6,956 nucleotides of DNA from Methanobrevibacter sp. (GTDB lineage: Archaea > Methanobacteriota > Methanobacteria > Methanobacteriales > Methanobacteriaceae): contig JAFRCZ010000199.1 of NCBI GenBank assembly GCA_017404125.1, forward strand, positions 1 through 6,956, read 5' to 3'. Position 1 is the stretch's first letter; every line of letters starts with the position of its first letter. Position numbers and translations under genes: made by a program. The notes below the pieces were generated by a model. The model was not told the origin of the DNA, ran no database searches, and saw nothing but the letters and a program-made list of their open reading frames with translations. This document shows, one piece after another, positions 1-4,735 of this stretch.

Positions 1-5
1 AAAAA

Positions 6-30
6 ATATGATCAAAAGATATGATCAAAA
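6..30. repeat. Short direct repeat upstream of pcc1
   Basis: The 12-mer atatgatcaaaa occurs at 6-17 and again at 19-30, separated by one base (13-base period). All three plus frames close before pcc1 (stops at 9-11, 22-24 and 35-37). If an upstream gene ends here, it ends in one of these frames; two of them end with the same peptide, YDQKI, because of the repeat. I cannot tell whether this is the tail of an upstream gene or intergenic DNA. Confidence 0.6.
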
Positions 31-52
31 AATTTAATCAAGGTAAAAAAAA

Positions 53-283
53 ATGAATATCAAATCAAATATTAAACTCGAATATAAAGATTCAGAATGC
101 TCTCGAATCGTTTATAAATCTCTTGAAGTGGATAATGAAGGCTTTGTTGAAAGCAACTTGGATGAAAATATAATAAACTTTAAAATTGAAAGCAATAAAT
201 TAGGCAGTTTTTTAGCTACTGCGGATGATTTAATAGCTTCTGAAATACTGGCTGAAACAATAATCAAAAATACGGAAAGGTAA
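53..283 (+). CDS. pcc1: KEOPS complex subunit Pcc1
   Basis: Pcc1 is the small dimerising subunit of the cytoplasmic KEOPS complex (Kae1, Bud32, Cgi121, Pcc1), which transfers threonylcarbamoyl to A37 of ANN-decoding tRNAs to make t6A. The product has 76 residues, the usual size for archaeal Pcc1. It shows the expected pattern: an N-terminal strand (IKLEYKD), the RIVYKSLEVDN segment at about residues 18-28, a middle strand (INFKIES), and the C-terminal helix signature LGSFLATADDLIASEILAE at about 50-68. The ATG at 53 is preceded by AAGG at 40-43, a reasonable ribosome binding site about 9 bases away. No clear terminator separates it from the next plus-strand gene, 171 bp downstream. In many archaea pcc1 sits among ribosomal and RNA polymerase genes; the upstream neighbour is not in the window. 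The family call is confident; the function follows from the family. Confidence 0.88.
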   Translation: MNIKSNIKLEYKDSECSRIVYKSLEVDNEGFVESNLDENIINFKIESNKLGSFLATADDLIASEILAETIIKNTER

Positions 284-378
284 GGTTTTTGAAAAATCTA
301 AAAATAAAAAATATAAAAAAAGTTTCTTAAAAGATAAATTTAATAATAATTAAAACCATAAATATATTACAATATAGT

Positions 379-405
379 AATATAACAACAAGTTATATTT
401 GTTAT
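379..405. repeat. Overlapping inverted repeats before the B-box gene
   Basis: An 8-bp inverted repeat, aatataac (379-386) and gttatatt (392-399), has a 5-base loop. A second dyad, ataacaa (382-388) and ttgttat (399-405), overlaps it. Both lie just upstream of the TATA-like box at 411-420, where a repressor or activator could bind. In sequence this A+T-rich, such dyads also arise by chance, so an operator role is only a suggestion. Confidence 0.35.
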
Positions 406-410
406 CATAA

Positions 411-420
411 TATAAAAAAT
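411..420 (+). promoter_or_regulatory. Candidate TATA box for the B-box gene
   Basis: The sequence tataaaaaat lies 35-44 bases upstream of the ATG at 455. Archaeal transcription normally starts about 25 bases downstream of the TATA box, which would place the start near 440 and give a leader of about 15 bases. That leader would contain the purine-rich gaagtg at 444-449, a weak ribosome binding site. Many A/T runs lie nearby, so the exact box is uncertain. Confidence 0.35.
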
Positions 421-454
421 CAATTATTTTAATAAACTTAAATGAAGTGTTAAT

Positions 455-1651
455 ATGGAATGTCACAATCACCCGGATAGAGAAGCTATGGCAAATTGTT
501 CATTATGTGGAAAAGCAATTTGTCAAGAGTGTAGTGTGGAAATTGGTGGAAGTATTTATTGTAAAGATTGCATAAATGAAATCCTTGCAAAGAATATTAA
601 TGAAGATGATGTTAAAGCAGATGCTCCAAAAGAAACCTTAGAAAAAGAAACTGCAGAAACTTTTGAACCAATTACTCCAATTGAAGCGGAAGAACGTCAA
701 GCTTCAGAAGAAAATGTCCCACCAGTTGAAAAGGCTCCTGAAAACTTTGAAACTGATTATGAATATGAAACTGAATATGTTGAAACATATGAAGAAGGCG
801 GAGATGAAGATAGTTATTACGAAAATCCGGATCCTATTCCAGAACCAGAGCCAGAATACAAAGAACAAGAAAGAAAACTTAAAGAAAAACCTAAGTCAGA
901 CAAACCTCCTATTGAACCAATCCATACCGGGGACATAGATGAGGATTACTATTATGAACCAATTCCTACTGAAACTCCAAGTAATGAACTTGAAGCAAAA
1001 TATGAAAGATACCTAGAAGATTTATATTATGATGAAAAAGAAGAGGATATAGTCCCTCCAGAACTTCTTGAAGAAGTTCAAGAAGAAGCTCCTAAATCTA
1101 GAGCTCCTAAAGGAAGAAAAAGAAGAAAAAGGAGACAGCCTAGGGAAGAAGTTTATGATGGCTATGATGAAGGCCCTGTAAGACAAGTACGTAGAAATTA
1201 TCCTCAAGATGAAATTGGAGAATATTATATCAATCCTAGAGAAGAAATCTACGATGATGATTATATAGTTCCTTCACATCAAAGAAGAAGACCTCAAAGA
1301 GATCCTGAAAGTTATGAAGAACTCAAAAGAAGAATTGAAAGAAACTATGAAAGAGAACAGCAAAGTAAAAAGAGAGGTCGCTTTAGAAGATCTAAAAAAT
1401 CAAATTATGATTATGATGATTATGAACTAGAAAATATTCAAGGAATGCACAGATACCCTGTAGAGGAAGAAAAAGAAAGAATTTCAATTGTTGAAGTCAT
1501 CCTTGCAGTCATCTTAATCATTTTAATAATTTTGCTCATATTATATGTAGTATATTTATTTAGATTAAGTGGCGACTATGCTGGTTTCATAGAAGCCCTT
1601 AAAGGATTAATTCAAAGCCCTAGAGAATTCATAGGGTATGTTTTAAATTAA
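455..1651 (+). CDS. Membrane-anchored B-box zinc-finger protein with long charged linker
   Basis: A 398-residue protein of unknown function. Residues 1-40 form a B-box-type zinc finger with all eight likely ligands: C3, H6, C15, C18, C23, C26, C36 and C39. Residues 50-215 are acidic, low-complexity and rich in Glu, Pro and Tyr. Dense basic patches follow at about 216-230 (RKRRKRR), 276-282 and 305-315 (KKRGRFRRSKK), mixed with Tyr/Asp runs. Residues 229-247 and 261-279 look like a duplicated unit (PREEVYD and PREEIYD, each followed at fixed spacing by P, Q and RR). Residues 344-368 are one strongly hydrophobic helix, followed by a 30-residue tail. There is no signal peptide, so I infer a cytoplasmic finger and linker tethered to the membrane from the C-terminal side. 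The next ATG upstream (442) is closed by a stop, which supports the start at 455. A hairpin terminator follows the stop. B-boxes mediate protein contacts in other families; no enzyme domain is visible. Confidence 0.85.
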   Translation: MECHNHPDREAMANCSLCGKAICQECSVEIGGSIYCKDCINEILAKNINEDDVKADAPKETLEKETAETFEPITPIEAEERQASEENVPPVEKAPENFETDYEYETEYVETYEEGGDEDSYYENPDPIPEPEPEYKEQERKLKEKPKSDKPPIEPIHTGDIDEDYYYEPIPTETPSNELEAKYERYLEDLYYDEKEEDIVPPELLEEVQEEAPKSRAPKGRKRRKRRQPREEVYDGYDEGPVRQVRRNYPQDEIGEYYINPREEIYDDDYIVPSHQRRRPQRDPESYEELKRRIERNYEREQQSKKRGRFRRSKKSNYDYDDYELENIQGMHRYPVEEEKERISIVEVILAVILIILIILLILYVVYLFRLSGDYAGFIEALKGLIQSPREFIGYVLN

Positions 1652-1658
1652 TTACAAT

Positions 1659-1707
1659 ATAGAGAAAATTATTTCTCTATCTTTTCTTTTTTAACACTTT
1701 TTTATTT
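1659..1707 (+). terminator. Hairpin plus T-tract terminator of the B-box gene
   Basis: A perfect 9-bp stem, atagagaaa (1659-1667) and tttctctat (1672-1680), with a 4-base loop starts 8 bases after the stop codon. A T-rich tract (1682-1707) follows at once. This is the form of an intrinsic terminator; archaea also terminate at oligo-T alone, and both signals are present. More T-tracts continue to about 1750. Confidence 0.8.
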
Positions 1708-1837
1708 TAAGAATTTTTTTATTTCATAACTTTTTTTATTTATCTTTTTCAATATTAAATAAACTTTTTCGATTTTTACTAATTTTTAAACTTTTTAGAT
1801 TAAAAAGATGATATTTAATTTTCTTTTTAAATTTGAA

Positions 1838-1911
1838 GGTTGGAAGATTTATAAAAATTTTAATAAAAATTTAGGTTGAAAAGGAATATTCAAAAAATCC
1901 AACCCCCCCCC
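1838..1911. repeat. Long-range inverted repeat ending in a C9 run
   Basis: The heptamer ggttgga (1838-1844) is complementary to tccaacc (1898-1904); the pairing can extend about three more pairs across a 3-base bulge. The shorter ggttg at 1874-1878 could compete for the same partner. The right arm runs straight into nine consecutive C at 1903-1911. Between the arms is a 12-base-period repeat of ataaaaattt (1851-1860 and 1863-1872). G and C are scarce here, so a structured RNA is possible but unproven. Confidence 0.4.
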
Positions 1912-2013
1912 AATACTAAAAAAATAGAAAATACCAAGAAATATAAAGAAAAAATAGCTTAATTTACAAAATAAAAAAAAACTAAAAGAAATAATAAATA
2001 GAAGATAATAAAA

Positions 2014-2066
2014 AAATATTAAAAAAAGTAAAGTAAAAAAGTAAAGAAAAATAGAAAAAATAAAAT
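2014..2066 (-). terminator. Oligo-T terminator region after the FKBP gene
   Basis: On the minus strand the DNA just after the FKBP stop holds several T-runs of five to seven. They include a 13-base-period repeat, seen on the plus strand as aaaaaagtaaag at 2022-2033 and 2035-2046. There is no stable hairpin; the pattern fits oligo-U termination by archaeal RNA polymerase. Confidence 0.5.
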
Positions 2067-2068
2067 AA

Positions 2069-2803
2069 TTATTCTTCTGCTTCGTCTTCAGCAGGTTCTT
2101 CTACTTTTTTCTCAAATTCATCTACGAATTCAACTTTTTCATAATCCATATTGTCCCAAATGTCTTTGGAAATTCTGAATCTTGCAAAAGTTACATCCAT
2201 ATATGATTTTTGATCAAATCTAGTGATTTCATCTAATTTGATACTTACTTTGTCACCATCGATTTTGATTTCAGTTTTATCTAAGTCCATGTTAGGGTAG
2301 GAGTAGTGTAACTCAATCATACTTTTGATTTTTTCTTCATCATCTTCAATAACTTCCACTACAGAAACATCGTATTCTAAGTTTTTACCTGCTAATTCAT
2401 GGTTGAAATCCACTTTAACTCTTCCACCATTTACAGAAATGATTTTTCCAGTACCTGCATCTGCAGTAATTTTCATGCCTCTAACAGGAGTCATGCCTTG
2501 TTTTTTGAATTCTTTCATTGGAATTAATTGAATGAAATTAGGGTTTCTTTGACCAAAACCATTTTCAGGAGTAACAGATACATGAATAGCATCTCCTGCT
2601 TCAGCTCCGATAATAGCATCATCGATAGCTTTTAATAAATGATTTCCTCCAACAATAATTGGAATTGGACCATAAACTTTATTTTCTACTAAAATACCTG
2701 CTTCTTCAGCGATATCTTCGGAAGTAGTATCAAATACTTCATCAGTTTCTTTAATTTTTCCAGTAAAATCTAATCTTACAAAGTCTCCTTCTTTAATTGC
2801 CAT
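2069..2803 (-). CDS. Long archaeal FKBP-type peptidyl-prolyl isomerase
   Basis: A cytoplasmic peptidyl-prolyl cis-trans isomerase and probable chaperone of the SlyD-like archaeal FKBP family, 244 residues. The FKBP core opens with FVRLDFTGKIKETDEVFDTT (residues 8-27) and continues with IIVGGNHLLKAIDDAIIGAEAGD (49-71) and VTPENGFG (77-84). The insert-in-flap chaperone domain occupies about 85-130, and the core closes with VDFNHELAGKNLEYDVSVVEV (131-151). Residues 157-244 form the extra C-terminal domain known from long archaeal FKBPs such as the M. jannaschii 26-kDa protein, ending in an acidic tail. The reading frame stays open to an ATG at 2860, but I chose the ATG at 2803: AGGAGA lies 7 bases upstream, the MAIKEGD start matches the family, and the 19 extra residues are a hydrophobic translation of A/T-rich leader. 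The gene appears monocistronic, with oligo-T tracts behind it. Confidence 0.92.
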   Translation of the reverse strand: MAIKEGDFVRLDFTGKIKETDEVFDTTSEDIAEEAGILVENKVYGPIPIIVGGNHLLKAIDDAIIGAEAGDAIHVSVTPENGFGQRNPNFIQLIPMKEFKKQGMTPVRGMKITADAGTGKIISVNGGRVKVDFNHELAGKNLEYDVSVVEVIEDDEEKIKSMIELHYSYPNMDLDKTEIKIDGDKVSIKLDEITRFDQKSYMDVTFARFRISKDIWDNMDYEKVEFVDEFEKKVEEPAEDEAEE

Positions 2804-2810
2804 AAATAAT

Positions 2811-2816
2811 TCTCCT
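2811..2816 (-). promoter_or_regulatory. Strong ribosome binding site of the FKBP gene
   Basis: On the minus strand AGGAGA lies 7 bases before the ATG at 2803. It decides this start over the in-frame ATG at 2860, and it is the best Shine-Dalgarno sequence I found in the window, in keeping with high expression of a folding factor. Confidence 0.8.
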
Positions 2817-2924
2817 ATAATCTTTATTATGAAAAATAATTGCATTAATAGTAAATTCAATAATTTAATATCAATATTAAAATATTAGCTAATTAAAATA
2901 AAATTTTTAATTAATCAAATATTC

Positions 2925-2937
2925 ATTATATATTTTT
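2925..2937 (-). promoter_or_regulatory. Candidate TATA box for the FKBP gene
   Basis: On the minus strand aaaaatatataat lies about 125-135 bases before the start codon, implying a transcription start near 2905 and a leader of about 100 bases. Other A/T boxes lie closer to the gene, and the leader contains the 10-base palindrome attagctaat (2884-2893). This is a best guess among several candidates. Confidence 0.3.
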
Positions 2938-2966
2938 AATAAGTGATATTATATAATATTTACTAA

Positions 2967-3003
2967 TTTAATAAAAAATTTTAAAAATTTTAAAAAAAGT
3001 AAT
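2967..3003 (-). terminator. Oligo-T terminator after the TmcAL-like gene
   Basis: Directly after the stop of the nucleotidyltransferase gene, the minus strand reads several T-runs (a T7 followed by two T5/T6 runs separated by A-runs). The alternating A- and T-runs can also fold weakly. This fits archaeal oligo-U termination. Confidence 0.5.
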
Positions 3004-3005
3004 AA

Positions 3006-4157
3006 TTAATCAGTGACGATATTTTTTACATACCTATTGCCATTTTCAAAGACTTTTTCTTTAAATTCCTCTAAAATAGCCTCATTTTTGTAATTTAAGA
3101 CTCTTACAGTGCTTGGATAATTGTTAATATATTCTGAAATCATATCTGCATTGATTCTTGTTTCCAAAATGCTTAAAACCCTATTCTTATAATGGCTGCT
3201 GAAACCATAGAAGATAGAATTTTCAATCTCAGATATAGATTCAAATGGTTTTTCCTCACGCCTGCTGATTAATTCAGTCACCAGTTTTTCATTGAAGAAG
3301 TTCAATGCAAGCAATTCATCAAATGACAAATTATTTGCAGAATCAATAATGCAATCTTCAACTCTCAAATCATGCAATGGAGCCCTATCCCCATTGATTT
3401 CCCTTTCTAAAATCCTAAGTGTTTCACTTGGCAGCATTGTTTTGACAGAGTCTAGATTATTTTCTGAACAAGCTTTACGAATCAAAGTTCCACTAACGCC
3501 TTCAATACGTGGAACAAATATGAATTTGTCTTTAAAATCAAACCCTATTTTCTTTAATGATTTAGAGAATGAAACTATAACATAATTGTCCTCTTCCAAT
3601 TTTCCATTATAGATAATTTCTTTAGTGTCCATATCCACGATTTTATAAGGTTTTGGAGCTACACCATGACCTAAAGATATTCTCTCTAAGATCTTTTCAT
3701 AGCCATCAAATGGTCTATAGCCTCTTGGTATAAAATCAGTGTTTAATGCCTGAAACATTTTGGTTAAGCATAAGGAGTACTGACCAGACCCCATAATTCC
3801 CATAGGAGGGCCTTCAACAACAATGTCAGCCCCTACAGCAATAGCTATTTCTGCCCTTGTCTTCCTATGTAAAATATAAGGCAATCCTCTACCACTTCTT
3901 TCAAATAATCCTGGAACAACAGCTACAAACAATCCATCAGGAACTTCAGCCTTTGCAGTTTTCATGCAATGAAAATGACCATTATGAAGAGGGGAATACT
4001 CTGTAAAATCAGCAATCAAAGGTCTTGAATTTGATGATTTGATCGGATTTTCTTCTTCGAAAGATTTGTCCTGATACTTTTTTGAATTTTCAAAATCCTT
4101 GAAAAATGTTTTCCTATCATTCTCTTGAATATTTTTTATAAAATCAATTGAAGGCAT
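3006..4157 (-). CDS. HIGH-motif nucleotidyltransferase, TmcAL-like
   Basis: A 383-residue protein of the HIGH nucleotidyltransferase superfamily. After about 45 charged N-terminal residues, the Rossmann core starts at LIADFTEYSPLHNGHFHCMK (47-66), with HNGH at 58-61. The closing motif EGVSGTLIRKA (219-229) corresponds to the S/T-x-x-I-R nucleotide-binding signature. The layout (EYSPLHNGH, then VVPGLFERSGR, HRKTRAEIAIAVGADIVVE) resembles bacterial TmcAL (COG1323), which uses ATP and acetate to acetylate C34 of elongator tRNA-Met. Residues 230-383 form a C-terminal domain that I cannot assign to a known fold. TmcAL proteins normally begin close to the HxGH motif, so the extension is unusual, but the next Met is at residue 65, inside the core. 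There is no ribosome binding site; a TATA box about 27 bases upstream suggests a leaderless mRNA starting at this ATG. The superfamily is sure; the tRNA acetylation role is inferred, since archaea also make ac4C with a different enzyme. Confidence 0.72.
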   Translation of the reverse strand: MPSIDFIKNIQENDRKTFFKDFENSKKYQDKSFEEENPIKSSNSRPLIADFTEYSPLHNGHFHCMKTAKAEVPDGLFVAVVPGLFERSGRGLPYILHRKTRAEIAIAVGADIVVEGPPMGIMGSGQYSLCLTKMFQALNTDFIPRGYRPFDGYEKILERISLGHGVAPKPYKIVDMDTKEIIYNGKLEEDNYVIVSFSKSLKKIGFDFKDKFIFVPRIEGVSGTLIRKACSENNLDSVKTMLPSETLRILEREINGDRAPLHDLRVEDCIIDSANNLSFDELLALNFFNEKLVTELISRREEKPFESISEIENSIFYGFSSHYKNRVLSILETRINADMISEYINNYPSTVRVLNYKNEAILEEFKEKVFENGNRYVKNIVTD

Positions 4158-4180
4158 AATATATAATATAAAAATTAAAA

Positions 4181-4188
4181 TTTATAAA
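4181..4188 (-). promoter_or_regulatory. TATA box for a leaderless TmcAL-like transcript
   Basis: The box tttataaa is centred about 27 bases before the ATG at 4157, so transcription should start at or within a base or two of the A of that codon. The bases between are only A and T with no ribosome binding site. Together these point to a leaderless mRNA and support this start codon. Confidence 0.55.
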
Positions 4189-4253
4189 ACTATTTAAAAT
4201 AATCAAAGATAAAACCGATTAAACCTAAGAAATTAATTATCAAAAAATTAAAA

Positions 4254-4433
4254 CTATTCGAAATCTTCATCAATATTCTCATCAATCCATAAATTAACTG
4301 CTTCTTCCATAGCTTTGCTATACCATCTAGGCTCAAATCTAAACTTCTGAGAAGCCATTTTTCTAAATTTATAATCTAAATTTTTATCAATAACTATAGT
4401 AACTCTTTTTTCATCACTTACTTTAGATACCAT
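4254..4433 (-). CDS. Small ribbon-helix-helix family protein
   Basis: A 59-residue protein that looks like a ribbon-helix-helix (Arc/MetJ-type) DNA-binding protein; I do not recognise a specific named family. Residues 9-19 (KRVTIVIDKNL) fit the DNA-contacting strand, 20-31 (DYKFRKMASQKF) the first helix, and 40-54 (KAMEEAVNLWIDENI) the second helix. The loop between them (RFEPRWYS) is longer than usual, and the tail is acidic (DENIDEDFE). Such proteins bind DNA as dimers and often act as autorepressors or antitoxins. No toxin-like partner gene lies next to it: downstream is the TmcAL-like gene 96 bp away with its own promoter, upstream is a 302-bp gap and then pyrC. The codon pattern, the clean strand-helix-helix layout and a TATA box upstream support a real gene. 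The ribosome binding site is weak (GTGA, 4 bases from the ATG). Confidence 0.75.
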   Translation of the reverse strand: MVSKVSDEKRVTIVIDKNLDYKFRKMASQKFRFEPRWYSKAMEEAVNLWIDENIDEDFE

Positions 4434-4473
4434 ATAATCACAACATGAACTTTTTACTTTCTAAAATGTTTAC

Positions 4474-4482
4474 TATATATAA
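4474..4482 (-). promoter_or_regulatory. Candidate TATA box of the ribbon-helix-helix gene
   Basis: The minus strand reads ttatatata about 41-49 bases before the ATG at 4433, which implies a leader of about 20 bases. A second A/T box (ttataaatag on the minus strand, plus-strand 4483-4492) lies next to it. This is close to the archaeal box A consensus, and better placed than other A/T runs in the gap. Confidence 0.45.
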
Positions 4483-4540
4483 CTATTTATAAAAAAACAT
4501 TCGTAAATCAATGCTTTTTAGAATTACTATAATATATGAC

Positions 4541-4586
4541 TTTTATTAATAAAAAGATTTTCTATAAAGCGTTTTAATTAGAAAAT
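4541..4586. repeat. Hairpin with adjoining palindrome
   Basis: attttcta (4557-4564) pairs with tagaaaat (4579-4586), and inside it taaa (4565-4568) pairs with ttta (4573-4576). This gives a 12-bp stem with one 2-base bulge and the loop gcgt. Directly beside it, ttttattaataaaa (4541-4554) is a perfect 14-base palindrome. On the minus strand the hairpin is followed by CTTTTTATT, so it could be a second terminator for pyrC; it could also be a binding site upstream of the ribbon-helix-helix promoter. Confidence 0.45.
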
Positions 4587-4656
4587 AAGAATTATAATTA
4601 ATAATTGACTTAAATTAGTGGCAATTTAACAAACTGAAATCAATATGAAAATTAAA

Positions 4657-4717
4657 ATAAAAAAATAAGAACAAAATTTAATAAAATTAGAAAAATAAAA
4701 AAAGTAAAAAGATAAAA
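4657..4717 (-). terminator. Oligo-T terminator region after pyrC
   Basis: Starting about 20 bases past the pyrC stop, the minus strand carries repeated T-runs of five to seven (for example opposite 4691-4709 and 4657-4667). No stem precedes them, so this is likely oligo-U termination. Confidence 0.5.
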
Positions 4718-4735
4718 CTATAACAAATGCAAAAA

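Larger units (their letters stand above)
1652..2068. other. Convergent intergenic region, no gene found
   Basis: This 417-bp gap separates two convergent genes. Its left third is T-rich (termination of the plus-strand gene) and its right third is A-rich, which reads as T-tracts on the minus strand after the FKBP gene. Between them lie a C9 run, possible long-range pairing and short A/T repeats. The longest plus frame I noticed, from the ATG at 1808, gives only 23 residues of A/T-driven composition and is not believable. No tRNA or recognised RNA family is visible. Confidence 0.7.
4434..4735. other. Gap between the ribbon-helix-helix gene and pyrC
   Basis: This 302-bp gap holds no gene that I can support. 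From right to left on the minus strand it contains T-tracts ending the pyrC transcript (about 4657-4717), a hairpin and adjoining palindrome (4541-4586), and the promoter of the ribbon-helix-helix gene (about 4474-4492). Confidence 0.7.

Noticed and set aside
663..938. A 91-residue plus-strand frame inside the B-box gene
   Set aside because: It is a shadow in another frame, made of Lys, Leu and Asn from the Glu-rich codons of the real gene, with no ribosome binding site or domain.
1022..1207. A minus-strand frame opposite the B-box gene
   Set aside because: Its Phe/Ser/Arg-rich product is the complement of the Glu/Lys/Arg-rich linker.
1808..1879. A 23-codon frame in the convergent gap
   Set aside because: The product is short, with A/T-driven composition and no ribosome binding site.
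2325..2531. Plus-strand frame opposite the FKBP gene
   Set aside because: It is antisense to a well-supported gene and shows no recognisable domain. The frames at 3292-3585 and 4848-5099 are rejected for the same reason.
2804..2860. A longer FKBP protein starting at the ATG at 2860
   Set aside because: The 19 added residues are hydrophobic and typical of A/T-rich leader. The ATG at 2803 has a strong AGGAGA 7 bases upstream and matches the family start.
4254..4433. A toxin-antitoxin pair including the small ribbon-helix-helix gene
   Set aside because: No second small frame overlaps or adjoins it; the flanking genes are housekeeping enzymes with their own signals.
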